A stretch of 6,242 nucleotides of DNA, taken from NCBI GenBank assembly GCA_023393155.1, contig JAEWML010000255.1, positions 1 to 6,242 of the forward strand, given 5' to 3'. The notes beneath the pieces were generated by a model that searched no databases, had not been told where the DNA came from, and saw nothing but the letters and a program-made list of their open reading frames with translations. The DNA is from Bacillota bacterium (lineage in GTDB: Bacteria; Bacillota; Clostridia; Oscillospirales; Oscillospiraceae). Shown here piece after piece: positions 1 through 5,571 of the stretch. Numbering within the stretch: the first letter of the stretch is position 1; the number at the start of each line of letters is the position of its first letter. A program made the translations under genes and the position numbers.

Positions 1-355
1 CGGTAAATTTGATGCTGTTCTTCTCGCCGAAGGCGTCCAGCCAGTTCAAAAATTCCTCGGTTTTGTGGTCTACGTCGCCGCCGGTCACCTTGCACAGGTT
101 GTCGATGAAAACGTGGGAGATGTCGTAGTTCCCGGCGTACAGGCCGCTGATAAAGCCGCGTACGGACTCGTAGTTGTTCAGTTTATATTCCTTTACGTCA
201 ATCAGGCGGATATGGTAGTGGATGTCGTAAGTCAGAGCGGAATTTGATTCAATGCAAACCACGTTGCCCGGCTCGTCCTTTGCCGCGCTGTTGATGAGGT
301 CGATGAGCTGCTTGGTTTTCCCGGAGCCTTTGACGCCCATAATCAATCTAACCAT
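1..355 (-). CDS. P-loop NTPase of unknown function (5' part; 3' end outside window)
   Basis: Reading the minus strand from the ATG at 355 to the window edge gives 118 uninterrupted codons with no stop. The protein begins MVRLIMGVKGSGKT, a Walker A nucleotide-binding loop at residues 7-14 (G7, G12, K13, T14) placed almost at the N-terminus. Residues 82-86 (VFIDN) form a hydrophobic strand ending in Asp85, a plausible Walker B. ATP or GTP binding is therefore likely; the substrate and process are unknown. Small proteins of this layout are common in Clostridia as conserved hypotheticals and are sometimes labelled PilT-like, but nothing here supports a pilus role. No signal peptide or membrane segment is seen. 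A ribosome binding site AGGAGTG (363-369) lies 7 nt before the ATG and fixes the start. The gene lies downstream of pgi but has its own promoter beyond the pgi terminator, so it is probably a separate transcript. Confidence 0.8.
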   Translation of the reverse strand, partial: MVRLIMGVKGSGKTKQLIDLINSAAKDEPGNVVCIESNSALTYDIHYHIRLIDVKEYKLNNYESVRGFISGLYAGNYDISHVFIDNLCKVTGGDVDHKTEEFLNWLDAFGEKNSIKFT

Positions 356-406
356 AGTGTATCACTCCTGTTCTTTTGAAATCACGGGGTGGATTTCTAT
401 GTCTCC

Positions 407-435
407 AGCATAGCATAGATTCCCCGAAAAGACAA
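407..435 (-). promoter_or_regulatory. Probable promoter of the P-loop NTPase gene
   Basis: On the minus strand, TTGTCT (430-435, -35) and TATGCT (407-412, -10) are separated by exactly 17 bp. Each hexamer matches 4 of 6 consensus bases. The pair lies just past the pgi terminator and about 50 bases before the start at 355, as expected for an independent promoter. A second TATGCT overlaps at 412-417 but is only 12 bp from the -35. Confidence 0.5.
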
Positions 436-449
436 TGCAGAATTCCTGC

Positions 450-498
450 AAAAAAGTTTGTGAATAATGCCGGGGGCGAATTTTTCGCCCCCGGTATT
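450..498 (-). terminator. Intrinsic terminator of pgi
   Basis: A few bases after the pgi stop codon (502-504), the minus strand forms a hairpin whose arms are 484-498 and 466-480. It has 15 pairs including one G-T wobble, a GC-rich core (CCGGGGGCGAA) and a 3-nt AAA loop. A run of six T (minus strand, 450-455) follows, but about 10 nt beyond the stem instead of directly against it. The hairpin is clear; the offset U-tract lowers confidence that termination is efficient. Confidence 0.65.
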
Positions 499-501
499 CG
501 T

Positions 502-1836
502 TTACAGGTTCAGCTTTGCCCGAAGCTCCGCGCCCCGGTCCTCGAAGCCGGGTTTTCCAAGCAAAGCGAACATATTCTTCTTATAGTCCTCCACGCCCGG
601 CTGGTCAAAGGGATTCACGTCCAGCAGATACCCGCTGAGCCCGCAGGCGTATTCAAAGAAGTAAATCAGACCGCCCACAGTCTCCGCGTTCCGGGTCCCG
701 GCCTCGATGATCAGGTTGGGAACGCCGCCCTCCGTGTGGGCCAGAAGCGTTCCCTCGGCAGCTTTGTCCCGGATAAAGTCCAGAGACTTTCCTGCAAGAA
801 AGTTCAGCCCGTCGCCGTCCTCTTCGTCCCGCTCCACAGAAAGCTGGCGGGCCGACGGGCCGAACCGGACCACCGTTTCAAACATCAGCCGCCGTCCCTG
901 CTGGATGTACTGGCCCATGGAGTGGAGGTCGGCGGTAAATTCCACGCTGGCGGGGAACAGGCCCTTGCCCTCTTTTCCCTCGCTCTCGCCATAAAGCTGC
1001 TTCCACCACTCCGCCATCATGCGGAACGCCGGGTCAAAGCAGCCGAGAATTTCAACGGTTTTCCCGTCCCGGTAAAGCTGATACCGGGCGGCGGCATACC
1101 GCCATGCGGGGCAGCCATAGCCGGGGACGGCGCACCGCTCCATCATCTCCGCCGCGCCGCGCAGCAGAGCGTCGATGTCCACGCCCGCCGCGGCGATGGG
1201 CAAAAGGCCCACGGCGGTGAGCACGGAATACCGCCCGCCCACGTCGTCAGGCACCACGAAGGTTTCCCAGCCCTCTTTGTCCGCCAGAGATTTCAGCGCG
1301 CCCCGGCTGCGGTCGGTGGTGGCAAAAATGCGCTGTCGCGCGCCGTCCTTTCCGTACCGCTCCTCCAAAAGCTTTCGCAGAAAGCGGAAGGCCACGGCGG
1401 GCTCCGTGGTGGTGCCGGACTTGGAGATGATGTTCACGGAAAAATCCACGCCGTCCAAAAGGTCCAGCGTTTCGCCCAGCGCGTCGGCGTCCAGGCCGTT
1501 GCCCGCAAAGTAGATGTTGGGGCCGTCCTTCTTTTTCAGGTTATAGCTGGGGGAGCACAAAAGGTCGATCACGCCCCGGGCGCCCAGATAGGATCCGCCG
1601 ATGCCCACCACCACCAGTGCGCCGGAATTTTTGCGGATTTTGGCCGCCGCCGCCTTGATGCGGGCATACTCCCCCCGGTCATAGTCCTCAGGCAGACGGA
1701 CCCAGCCGGTAAACTCGCCGCCCGGACCGGTTCCGCTTTGCAGCTTTTCGTGGGCCAGCCCCAGCCGGGGAGCCATAGCTTCCTCATAGGGCATGGGGAT
1801 CAAGGAGTCCATATGAAAGGTTTTCACTTCCAGCAT
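502..1836 (-). CDS. pgi: Glucose-6-phosphate isomerase
   Basis: This 444-residue cytoplasmic enzyme interconverts glucose 6-phosphate and fructose 6-phosphate in glycolysis and gluconeogenesis. Its length fits the Firmicutes form (about 450). The phosphosugar-binding SIS folds are marked by VVGIGGSYLGARG (residues 76-88) and SKSGTTTEP (138-146). Both family signatures are present: DDVGGRYSVLTAVG (197-210) and the C-terminal one at 402-419, containing NPFDQPGVEDYK. By motif position the catalytic residues are Glu284 (in GESEGK), His305 (in DLHSMGQ) and Lys419, all intact. The ATG at 1834-1836 is preceded by AAAGGA (1845-1850) with 8 nt spacing. The gene has its own TATAAT promoter and a downstream hairpin terminator, so it is probably monocistronic. 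A 505-codon plus-strand reading frame covers the whole gene, but it is a codon-bias shadow. Confidence 0.97.
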   Translation of the reverse strand: MLEVKTFHMDSLIPMPYEEAMAPRLGLAHEKLQSGTGPGGEFTGWVRLPEDYDRGEYARIKAAAAKIRKNSGALVVVGIGGSYLGARGVIDLLCSPSYNLKKKDGPNIYFAGNGLDADALGETLDLLDGVDFSVNIISKSGTTTEPAVAFRFLRKLLEERYGKDGARQRIFATTDRSRGALKSLADKEGWETFVVPDDVGGRYSVLTAVGLLPIAAAGVDIDALLRGAAEMMERCAVPGYGCPAWRYAAARYQLYRDGKTVEILGCFDPAFRMMAEWWKQLYGESEGKEGKGLFPASVEFTADLHSMGQYIQQGRRLMFETVVRFGPSARQLSVERDEEDGDGLNFLAGKSLDFIRDKAAEGTLLAHTEGGVPNLIIEAGTRNAETVGGLIYFFEYACGLSGYLLDVNPFDQPGVEDYKKNMFALLGKPGFEDRGAELRAKLNL

Positions 1837-1883
1837 AACAACCGTCCTTTCCGGATCGCCCCGCGACCTTGGGTGATGACCCT

Positions 1884-1912
1884 ATTATACTAGCATTCCC
1901 CCTGCGCCACAA
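1884..1912 (-). promoter_or_regulatory. Probable pgi promoter
   Basis: On the minus strand a perfect -10 TATAAT (1884-1889) lies 17 bp from TTGTGG (1907-1912), which matches only 3 of 6 -35 bases. Transcription would start near 1877, giving a leader of about 40 nt. The promoter sits in the 113-base gap after the carboxypeptidase gene. Confidence 0.6.
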
Positions 1913-1949
1913 GGAAAAATCCAAAAAAGACCGGAAATTCGGACTGAAA

Positions 1950-3068
1950 TCAGCCGCCCAAAAACGCCGTGCGCAGATACCGCAGGGCCAGCGCGCCCCA
2001 GGTGACGCGGGGGACGTCCTCTCCCGCCACCAGCGGAACCTCGGCCACCGTCTCTCCCCCGGAGGAGAGAATCAGCGTTCCCAGCACGTCGCCCTTTGCG
2101 ATGGGAGCCGCCGCCTGCTCGGTAAGGGACACGGACTTTTCAAGCTTTGCCGCTTTGGCCTTTTCCAGCAGCAGGGATTCTCCCGACGCCACAGGCTGCA
2201 CCGTGGCCTGCGTCCCCAAAGAAACGTTCACCGGAGGAAGCGCCCCGTCCGGCACGGCCTTTACCAGCGCATAGGTGGAAAAGCCATAGCTCAGCAGGGA
2301 TTTTGCGTCCTCAAACCGTTGGGCGGAGGTGGGGCCCTTCATAATGACGGCAATCAGCTCCATGCCGTCCCGCTCCGCCGTGCCGGAGAGGCAGTATTGG
2401 GCCGCGCCGGTGGAGCCGGTTTTCAGGCCCGTGGCCCCCTCGTAGAAGCGGATCAGCTTATTGGTGTTCACCAGAGAAGAGGCTCCGTTCCGAAGGGTGT
2501 CCATCCAGATGGTGGTATACTTGCGCAGGTCCGGGTGGTTTAAAATCAGCTCCCGGCTCATCAGGGCAATATCGTAAGCGGAAGTGACGTGTCCGTCAGC
2601 GGGAAGGCCGGTGGGATTGACAAAATGAGTGTCGTCCATGCCCAGCTCCTTGGCCCGCTGGTTCATCCGCTCCACAAAGGCGTCCTCGCTTCCGGCGATG
2701 TGTTCCGCCAGAGCCACGGAGCAGTCGTTGGCAGAGACGACGCACACGGCTTTAAGCATGTCGTCAACGCTTAGCTGCTCGTTTTCCTTCAGCCAGATTT
2801 GGCTGCCGCCCATGGAGCACGCGTGGGCCGAGGCGGTGACCATGTCGTCGTAGTGAAGGGTTCCGTTTTCGATGGCCTCCATGGTCAAAAGCAGGGTCAT
2901 TACCTTCGTAACGCTGGCCGGCTCCAGCTTTTCATGCTCGTTTTTGGCGAACAAAACCGTTCCCGTCTCCTTTTCCATCAGCAGCGCGGAGGGTGCGGAC
3001 ACCTCCAGCGCCTTGGCCGGGACAATCAACACCAGTGCCGCCGCCAGCGCGAACAGCAGTTTTTTCAT
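1950..3068 (-). CDS. D-alanyl-D-alanine carboxypeptidase (PBP5/DacF-type, peptidase S11)
   Basis: This 372-residue exported penicillin-binding protein is predicted to remove the terminal D-Ala from peptidoglycan pentapeptides, limiting cross-linking. Residues 1-20 form a signal peptide (MKKLL start, hydrophobic core, AKA before the likely cleavage after residue 20). The three active-site motifs of the serine penicillin-binding fold are intact: SVTK at 52-55 (nucleophile Ser52, base Lys55), SAN at 112-114 and KTG at 216-218. A beta-rich C-terminal domain of PBP5 type covers about 265-355. The last 18 residues (GALALRYLRTAFLGG at the end) look like the amphipathic membrane anchor of this family. 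The ATG at 3066-3068 is preferred because it has a ribosome binding site and leads straight into the signal peptide; the TTG at 3090-3092 would add 8 residues and has neither advantage. The paralogue (DacA, DacB or DacF type) cannot be decided, so no symbol is given. No adjacent cell-wall genes are seen. Confidence 0.93.
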   Translation of the reverse strand: MKKLLFALAAALVLIVPAKALEVSAPSALLMEKETGTVLFAKNEHEKLEPASVTKVMTLLLTMEAIENGTLHYDDMVTASAHACSMGGSQIWLKENEQLSVDDMLKAVCVVSANDCSVALAEHIAGSEDAFVERMNQRAKELGMDDTHFVNPTGLPADGHVTSAYDIALMSRELILNHPDLRKYTTIWMDTLRNGASSLVNTNKLIRFYEGATGLKTGSTGAAQYCLSGTAERDGMELIAVIMKGPTSAQRFEDAKSLLSYGFSTYALVKAVPDGALPPVNVSLGTQATVQPVASGESLLLEKAKAAKLEKSVSLTEQAAAPIAKGDVLGTLILSSGGETVAEVPLVAGEDVPRVTWGALALRYLRTAFLGG

Positions 3069-3072
3069 AACG

Positions 3073-3081
3073 CTCCCCCTT
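3073..3081 (-). promoter_or_regulatory. Ribosome binding site that decides the carboxypeptidase start
   Basis: The minus strand reads AAGGGGGAG here, 4 nt before the ATG at 3066-3068 (6-7 nt if the G-run pairs instead). It lies inside the longer reading frame that begins at TTG 3090-3092, which has no such sequence upstream. This argues for the ATG start. Confidence 0.7.
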
Positions 3082-3156
3082 TTCTTGGGCAATACCGCAG
3101 CATCTTAAATACGCAAGTGCGTCGGCAAATCTGTTTGGGACAAAGCAGAAAGCGCG

Positions 3157-3177
3157 GCAAATACGGGATGTATTTGC
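3157..3177. repeat. Inverted repeat GCAAATAC-N5-GTATTTGC
   Basis: Perfect 8-bp arms (3157-3164 and 3170-3177) flank a 5-base GGGAT spacer, upstream of the carboxypeptidase gene. It could be a regulator site or an mRNA hairpin in that gene's leader. It shares the GCAAAT core with the palindrome at 3203-3216. Confidence 0.6.
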
Positions 3178-3202
3178 GGGCATTTTTGCAAAGTGTAAAA
3201 AA

Positions 3203-3216
3203 ATTTGCATGCAAAT
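3203..3216. repeat. Perfect 14-bp palindrome ATTTGCATGCAAAT
   Basis: The sequence equals its own reverse complement over 14 bases and lies between the divergent carboxypeptidase and tRNA genes. A perfect palindrome with no spacer fits a dimeric DNA-binding protein better than an RNA hairpin. The binder is unknown. Confidence 0.55.
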
Positions 3217-3316
3217 GCGTATGTAAGGCGACAGCCGGGCATTGTGCGGCGGTGCCCTTGCTGTCCCAGTCTATGAGAAACGGGAAAAACAAATGCGCCC
3301 TTGGCCATTTTTCGTC

Positions 3317-3345
3317 TTGCAAAATGGAAACGGGTCTGCTATACT
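3317..3345 (+). promoter_or_regulatory. Promoter of tRNA-Gly
   Basis: TTGCAA (3317-3322) and TATACT (3340-3345) are exactly 17 bp apart, and the -10 is preceded by TGC (3337-3339), an extended -10 motif. Transcription would start near 3352, leaving a short 5' leader before the tRNA at 3376. Confidence 0.75.
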
Positions 3346-3375
3346 ATCCTCACGCGCAATCTGTAAGAGCGACGC

Positions 3376-3449
3376 GCGGCTGTAGTTCATCGGTAGAACG
3401 GCAGCTTCCCAAGCTGCATAGGTGGGTTCGACTCCCATCAGCCGCTCCA
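3376..3449 (+). tRNA. tRNA-Gly (anticodon CCC)
   Basis: A complete 74-nt cloverleaf folds by eye. The acceptor stem GCGGCTG pairs with CAGCCGC (3376-3382 with 3439-3445). The D stem is GTTC/GAAC. The anticodon stem GCAGC/GCTGC closes the loop TTCCCAA, so bases 34-36 are CCC (3408-3410), reading GGG glycine codons. The T stem GTGGG/CCCAT closes the loop TTCGACT. The discriminator is T and CCA is encoded at 3447-3449. It stands alone with its own promoter and terminator. Confidence 0.97.
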
Positions 3450-3454
3450 GAAAT

Positions 3455-3500
3455 AAATCCCCGGAACCATTGTAACATCAGTGGTTCCGGGGATTTTTAT
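3455..3500 (+). terminator. Intrinsic terminator of tRNA-Gly
   Basis: A perfect 15-bp stem (3455-3469 with 3482-3496; core ATCCCCGGAACCA) encloses a 12-nt loop and runs into a T-rich tail (3494-3498 and beyond). It begins five bases after the tRNA CCA. This is a classic rho-independent terminator. Confidence 0.93.
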
Positions 3501-3501
3501 T

Positions 3502-3852
3502 ATCTCGTATGTGTTGCGCGGCGAGAAGAATACGGTCAAAATTAGCTAAATTTTTAAAATGTACAGGTCATGATACAAGTTAAACGTTCCGCCCTTTTGA
3601 GCTGCGTCCAATTTCTTTGCCGGCGTTCTTTTGTGACAGCGTTTGGATGCGCATGAATTTTAATAGTGAACAAGTATAAAAGTTGCAAATTTTTAAACCT
3701 ATAATTCTATATTATAGAATATTTTTTATAATATTTATATATTGAATTAATTTTTTGGAATTTTCCTCAACAAACTATTCCCGTGTTTTTGTTAAAAAAC
3801 ACTAGAACAAGGTTAAAATAGTGGCGTTGTGCATAAAAATATTCTTTAGATG
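3502..3852. other. AT-rich non-coding region upstream of the permease promoter
   Basis: No reading frame with a ribosome binding site is found on either strand; the base composition is plainly more AT-rich than in the neighbouring genes. It contains the upstream operator copy (3704-3720), an A/T hairpin or palindrome GTGTTTTT-GTTA-AAAAACAC (3783-3802), and a longer-range inverted repeat (3604-3611 with 3643-3650, 8 pairs including one wobble). It probably serves as a control region for the permease operon. No pseudogene remnant is recognised. Confidence 0.6.
3704..3720. promoter_or_regulatory. Upstream operator copy, ATTCTATATTATAGAAT
   Basis: This is a perfect inverted repeat: ATTCTATA, one central T (3712), TATAGAAT. 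It matches the site at 3889-3905 at 15 of 17 positions. Duplicated palindromes of this size upstream of a transporter operon suggest paired sites for one dimeric regulator. The regulator is not in the window and its family cannot be named. Confidence 0.6.
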
Positions 3853-3881
3853 TTGACAAAATATGTCGTCCGGTCTATTAT
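3853..3881 (+). promoter_or_regulatory. Strong vegetative promoter of the permease-dehydrogenase operon
   Basis: A perfect -35 TTGACA (3853-3858), a 17-bp spacer and TATTAT (3876-3881; 5 of 6) predict transcription starting near 3888. This leaves an untranslated leader of about 148 nt before the permease ATG at 4036. The predicted start coincides with the downstream operator copy. Confidence 0.85.
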
Positions 3882-3888
3882 TTAATTA

Positions 3889-3905
3889 GTTCTCTATTAT
3901 AGAAT
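3889..3905. promoter_or_regulatory. Operator at the transcription start, GTTCTCTATTATAGAAT
   Basis: This is the second copy of the 17-base palindrome; it differs from the 3704-3720 copy at the first and sixth bases only. Its centre (3897) lies about 10 bp past the predicted start site, where a bound protein would block RNA polymerase. Such a position is typical of repressor sites, so the operon is probably derepressed by its substrate. This is inference from position only. Confidence 0.65.
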
Positions 3906-3954
3906 AACAGGCGATAAAAAAGAACGTTAAGGACGAAAAATAACTGTCCATACT

Positions 3955-3994
3955 AAGGAGGGTGATAGTCCCGGCGTACGCTCTTTCCCGGCTA
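3955..3994 (+). promoter_or_regulatory. Leader element: orphan Shine-Dalgarno plus hairpin
   Basis: Within the permease leader, AAGGAGGGTGAT (3955-3966) matches the complement of the 16S rRNA 3' end almost fully, apart from one extra G. No ATG, GTG or TTG follows at usable spacing; the only GTG (3962-3964) abuts the motif. Directly behind it is a hairpin: TAG plus CCGG (3966-3968, 3971-3974) pairs with CCGG plus CTA (3988-3994), with a TC bulge and a 13-nt loop. The pair could act as a ribosome standby or translational control element. It matches no riboswitch I recognise. Confidence 0.35.
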
Positions 3995-4035
3995 GGAATC
4001 AACTTTACAAGTATAAAAAAAGGAGAGAAACGATT

Positions 4036-5454
4036 ATGTCCGTAGGAATATTTCTGTTAATTTTGGTGATCGCGATTCTTGCCCTGGTAGTAATGATTGT
4101 GAAGCTGAAAATGCACCCGGTACTGGCGCTGTTCATAGCGGCTCTGGGTACCGGTATTTTCCTTGGCTATGGTGTGATCGGCACGGTTGATTATGTCAGC
4201 AGCGGCTTTGGAAATACGCTGGGAAGCGTGGGTATCACCATCATTCTGGGCGCCATTATTTCCATGGCCATTGAAGATACCGGCGCGGCCAAGGCCATCG
4301 CCAACTTTTTCATTAAGCTTTTTCGTGGCAAGAACATGGAGCTGGCTCCGTCCCTGACCGCTTTCATCATGTCCATCCCTGTTTTCGGCGACATCACCAT
4401 GGTGCTGACCGCCCCCATCGCTTCCATGCTGTCCAAGCGCAAGCACATCTCCATGTCCACCATGGCGTCCTTTACCGGTCTGGGCCTGTTCCTGACGCAC
4501 GCCCTGGTGCCCCCCACTCCCGGCATTCTGGCCATCGCCATTATGTTTAAGACGGATCTTGGCCTGACCATTATGTGGGGCGTCGTAATATCTCTGGCAG
4601 GCTTCTTCGTTCCTTATTTCCTGCTGCGCAAATGGACGGCGAAGGAGTGGATTGAGCCCAATCCTGAATTTGTTCGGGGCATGTCGGAAACTCATTCCGA
4701 CAGCGTGGACGACATTCTGATTAAGGATCCGGGTCTTCCGAATACGGTTTTGGGCTTCCTTCCTCTGCTGCTGCCCGTGCTGCTGATCTCCGCCTCTTCC
4801 TTTGCCCAGATGTACGCCACCGAGGGCAGCGCCATCTACACCTTCTGCACCGTTTTTGGCAACAAGGTGATTGCTCTGTTCGTGGGCCTGATGTACTCTG
4901 TGTGGCTGGGCTATCGCCAGCGCACGATGGTGCGGGGCATTTACGCCACCACTTACAATGAGCCGAATATTAAGCTTAATGAGATCATGCTGGACAAGTG
5001 GGTTGCCCGCGGACTGATGGTCTGCCTGTCTCCGCTGCTGATCACCGCCATGGGCGGCGCATTCGGCAACGTGCTGAAAAATTCTCCCGCGCTGGCGCCT
5101 CTGTCTGAGATGATTGGCAACAGCCCCATTCCCACCATTGTTGTGCCCTGGGCCATTGCCGCGATCATGATGACCGCCGTTGGCTCCATGACCACCGCGG
5201 GAATGACCGCCGCGGCAATTGTGCTGCCCATGATGCCCGATCTGGGGCTGGCTCCTTTGGCCGCCGTATTGGCCATTGGCAGCGGCTGCCTGATGGGCAA
5301 TCACTACAACAACTCCGGCTTCTGGGTGATGGGCCAGTTCTTCCACCTGAACACACAGCAGTCCGTGAAGTACGTGACCGTGCCCTGCGCGGTGTCCTCC
5401 GTGGTGTGCCTTATCACCGTGGCGATTATGAACGCCGTGGGTATCTTCGGCTAA
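4036..5454 (+). CDS. GntP-family permease (gluconate / hydroxy acid:H+ symporter)
   Basis: This 472-residue integral membrane protein has roughly a dozen hydrophobic segments, beginning at residues 4-22. It resembles the GntP family (TC 2.A.8), whose members import gluconate and related sugar or hydroxy acids with protons. Family landmarks are SIPVFGDITMVLTAPI (113-128), the loop PPTPG (159-163) and GSGCLMGNHYNNSGFW (415-430), the counterpart of the GSG...H.NDSGFW motif near the C-terminus. A long hydrophilic stretch at about 198-235 should be a cytoplasmic loop. The ATG at 4036 follows AGGAG (4021-4025) at 10 nt, or GGAGAG at 8 nt. It is the first gene of an operon with the downstream dehydrogenase and is driven by the promoter and operator upstream. 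Family assignment is firm. The substrate is not: gluconate, other sugar acids, D-serine or 3-hydroxybutyrate are all handled by relatives. Confidence 0.9.
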   Translation: MSVGIFLLILVIAILALVVMIVKLKMHPVLALFIAALGTGIFLGYGVIGTVDYVSSGFGNTLGSVGITIILGAIISMAIEDTGAAKAIANFFIKLFRGKNMELAPSLTAFIMSIPVFGDITMVLTAPIASMLSKRKHISMSTMASFTGLGLFLTHALVPPTPGILAIAIMFKTDLGLTIMWGVVISLAGFFVPYFLLRKWTAKEWIEPNPEFVRGMSETHSDSVDDILIKDPGLPNTVLGFLPLLLPVLLISASSFAQMYATEGSAIYTFCTVFGNKVIALFVGLMYSVWLGYRQRTMVRGIYATTYNEPNIKLNEIMLDKWVARGLMVCLSPLLITAMGGAFGNVLKNSPALAPLSEMIGNSPIPTIVVPWAIAAIMMTAVGSMTTAGMTAAAIVLPMMPDLGLAPLAAVLAIGSGCLMGNHYNNSGFWVMGQFFHLNTQQSVKYVTVPCAVSSVVCLITVAIMNAVGIFG

Positions 5455-5571
5455 TCACCCGCACTCCGCTCTCCTTTCGAGAGCATTGTGGGTATCTCAA
5501 TGCCTTCGGTTTTTAAAAGACGGCTTTCGCGGCGCGTCCGCAAAGCCCGAAAGAACAGAAAGGACACGATT
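5455..5571 (+). other. Permease-dehydrogenase spacer with stacked hairpins
   Basis: Three stem-loops can be drawn in these 117 bases. The first is GCTCTC/GAGAGC (5468-5473 with 5479-5484). The second, GCATTG/CAATGC (5483-5488 with 5498-5503), overlaps the first by two bases and is followed by TTTTT at 5510-5514. The third is strong: GGCTTT and GCGG (5522-5532, one bulged C) pair with CCGC and AAAGCC (5538-5547) around CGCGT. The T-run sits 6 nt past the second stem, so partial termination is possible. The third hairpin may protect or process the mRNA. No separate promoter for the dehydrogenase is evident. Confidence 0.45.

Larger units (their letters stand above)
3069..3316. other. Divergent intergenic region between the carboxypeptidase and the tRNA gene
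   Basis: No credible coding frame is seen here on either strand. The region should hold the carboxypeptidase promoter, but no good vegetative promoter can be picked out on the minus strand. The best candidates (TTTACA near 3193-3198, or TTGCCG/TAAGAT with only 15 bp between) are weak. An alternative sigma factor is possible but not shown. Its main content is a cluster of GCAAAT/ATTTGC hexamers and two inverted repeats. Confidence 0.6.

Noticed and set aside
376..1893. 505-codon plus-strand open frame opposite pgi
   Set aside because: It lies antisense to a gene with all its catalytic motifs. Its translation is rich in Arg, Gly, Ala, His and Gln with no recognisable domain, and it has no matching ribosome binding site. 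Strong third-position GC in pgi removes stops from the opposite frame.
1923..1961. Terminator after the carboxypeptidase gene
   Set aside because: A six-T run (minus strand, 1923-1928) is present, but the preceding sequence offers only stems of 4-6 pairs not adjacent to it. Read-through into pgi cannot be excluded.
3069..3092. Longer carboxypeptidase beginning at TTG 3090-3092
   Set aside because: It has no ribosome binding site and would place eight polar and basic residues before a standard signal peptide. The ATG at 3066-3068 has a G-rich site just upstream.
2799..3545. 248-codon plus-strand frame spanning the carboxypeptidase start, the intergenic region and the tRNA
   Set aside because: It runs through a complete tRNA and its terminator, and opposite a signal peptide; it cannot be a real gene.
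3888..4035. Riboswitch in the permease leader
   Set aside because: The leader is long, but its pairing is limited to one small bulged stem and a 4-bp stem (3931-3934 with 3946-3949). There is no conserved aptamer core or terminator I can recognise.
3962..4045. 27-codon GTG-start frame after the strong Shine-Dalgarno, overlapping the permease start
   Set aside because: The GTG abuts the AGGAGG with no spacing, which is not a workable initiation geometry, and no alternative start is available. It is kept only as part of the leader-element finding.
4057..5346. 429-codon minus-strand open frame opposite the permease
   Set aside because: The translation is a low-complexity mix of His, Gly, Gln, Asn and Arg, the usual antisense of a hydrophobic membrane protein. 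No start signal or domain supports it.
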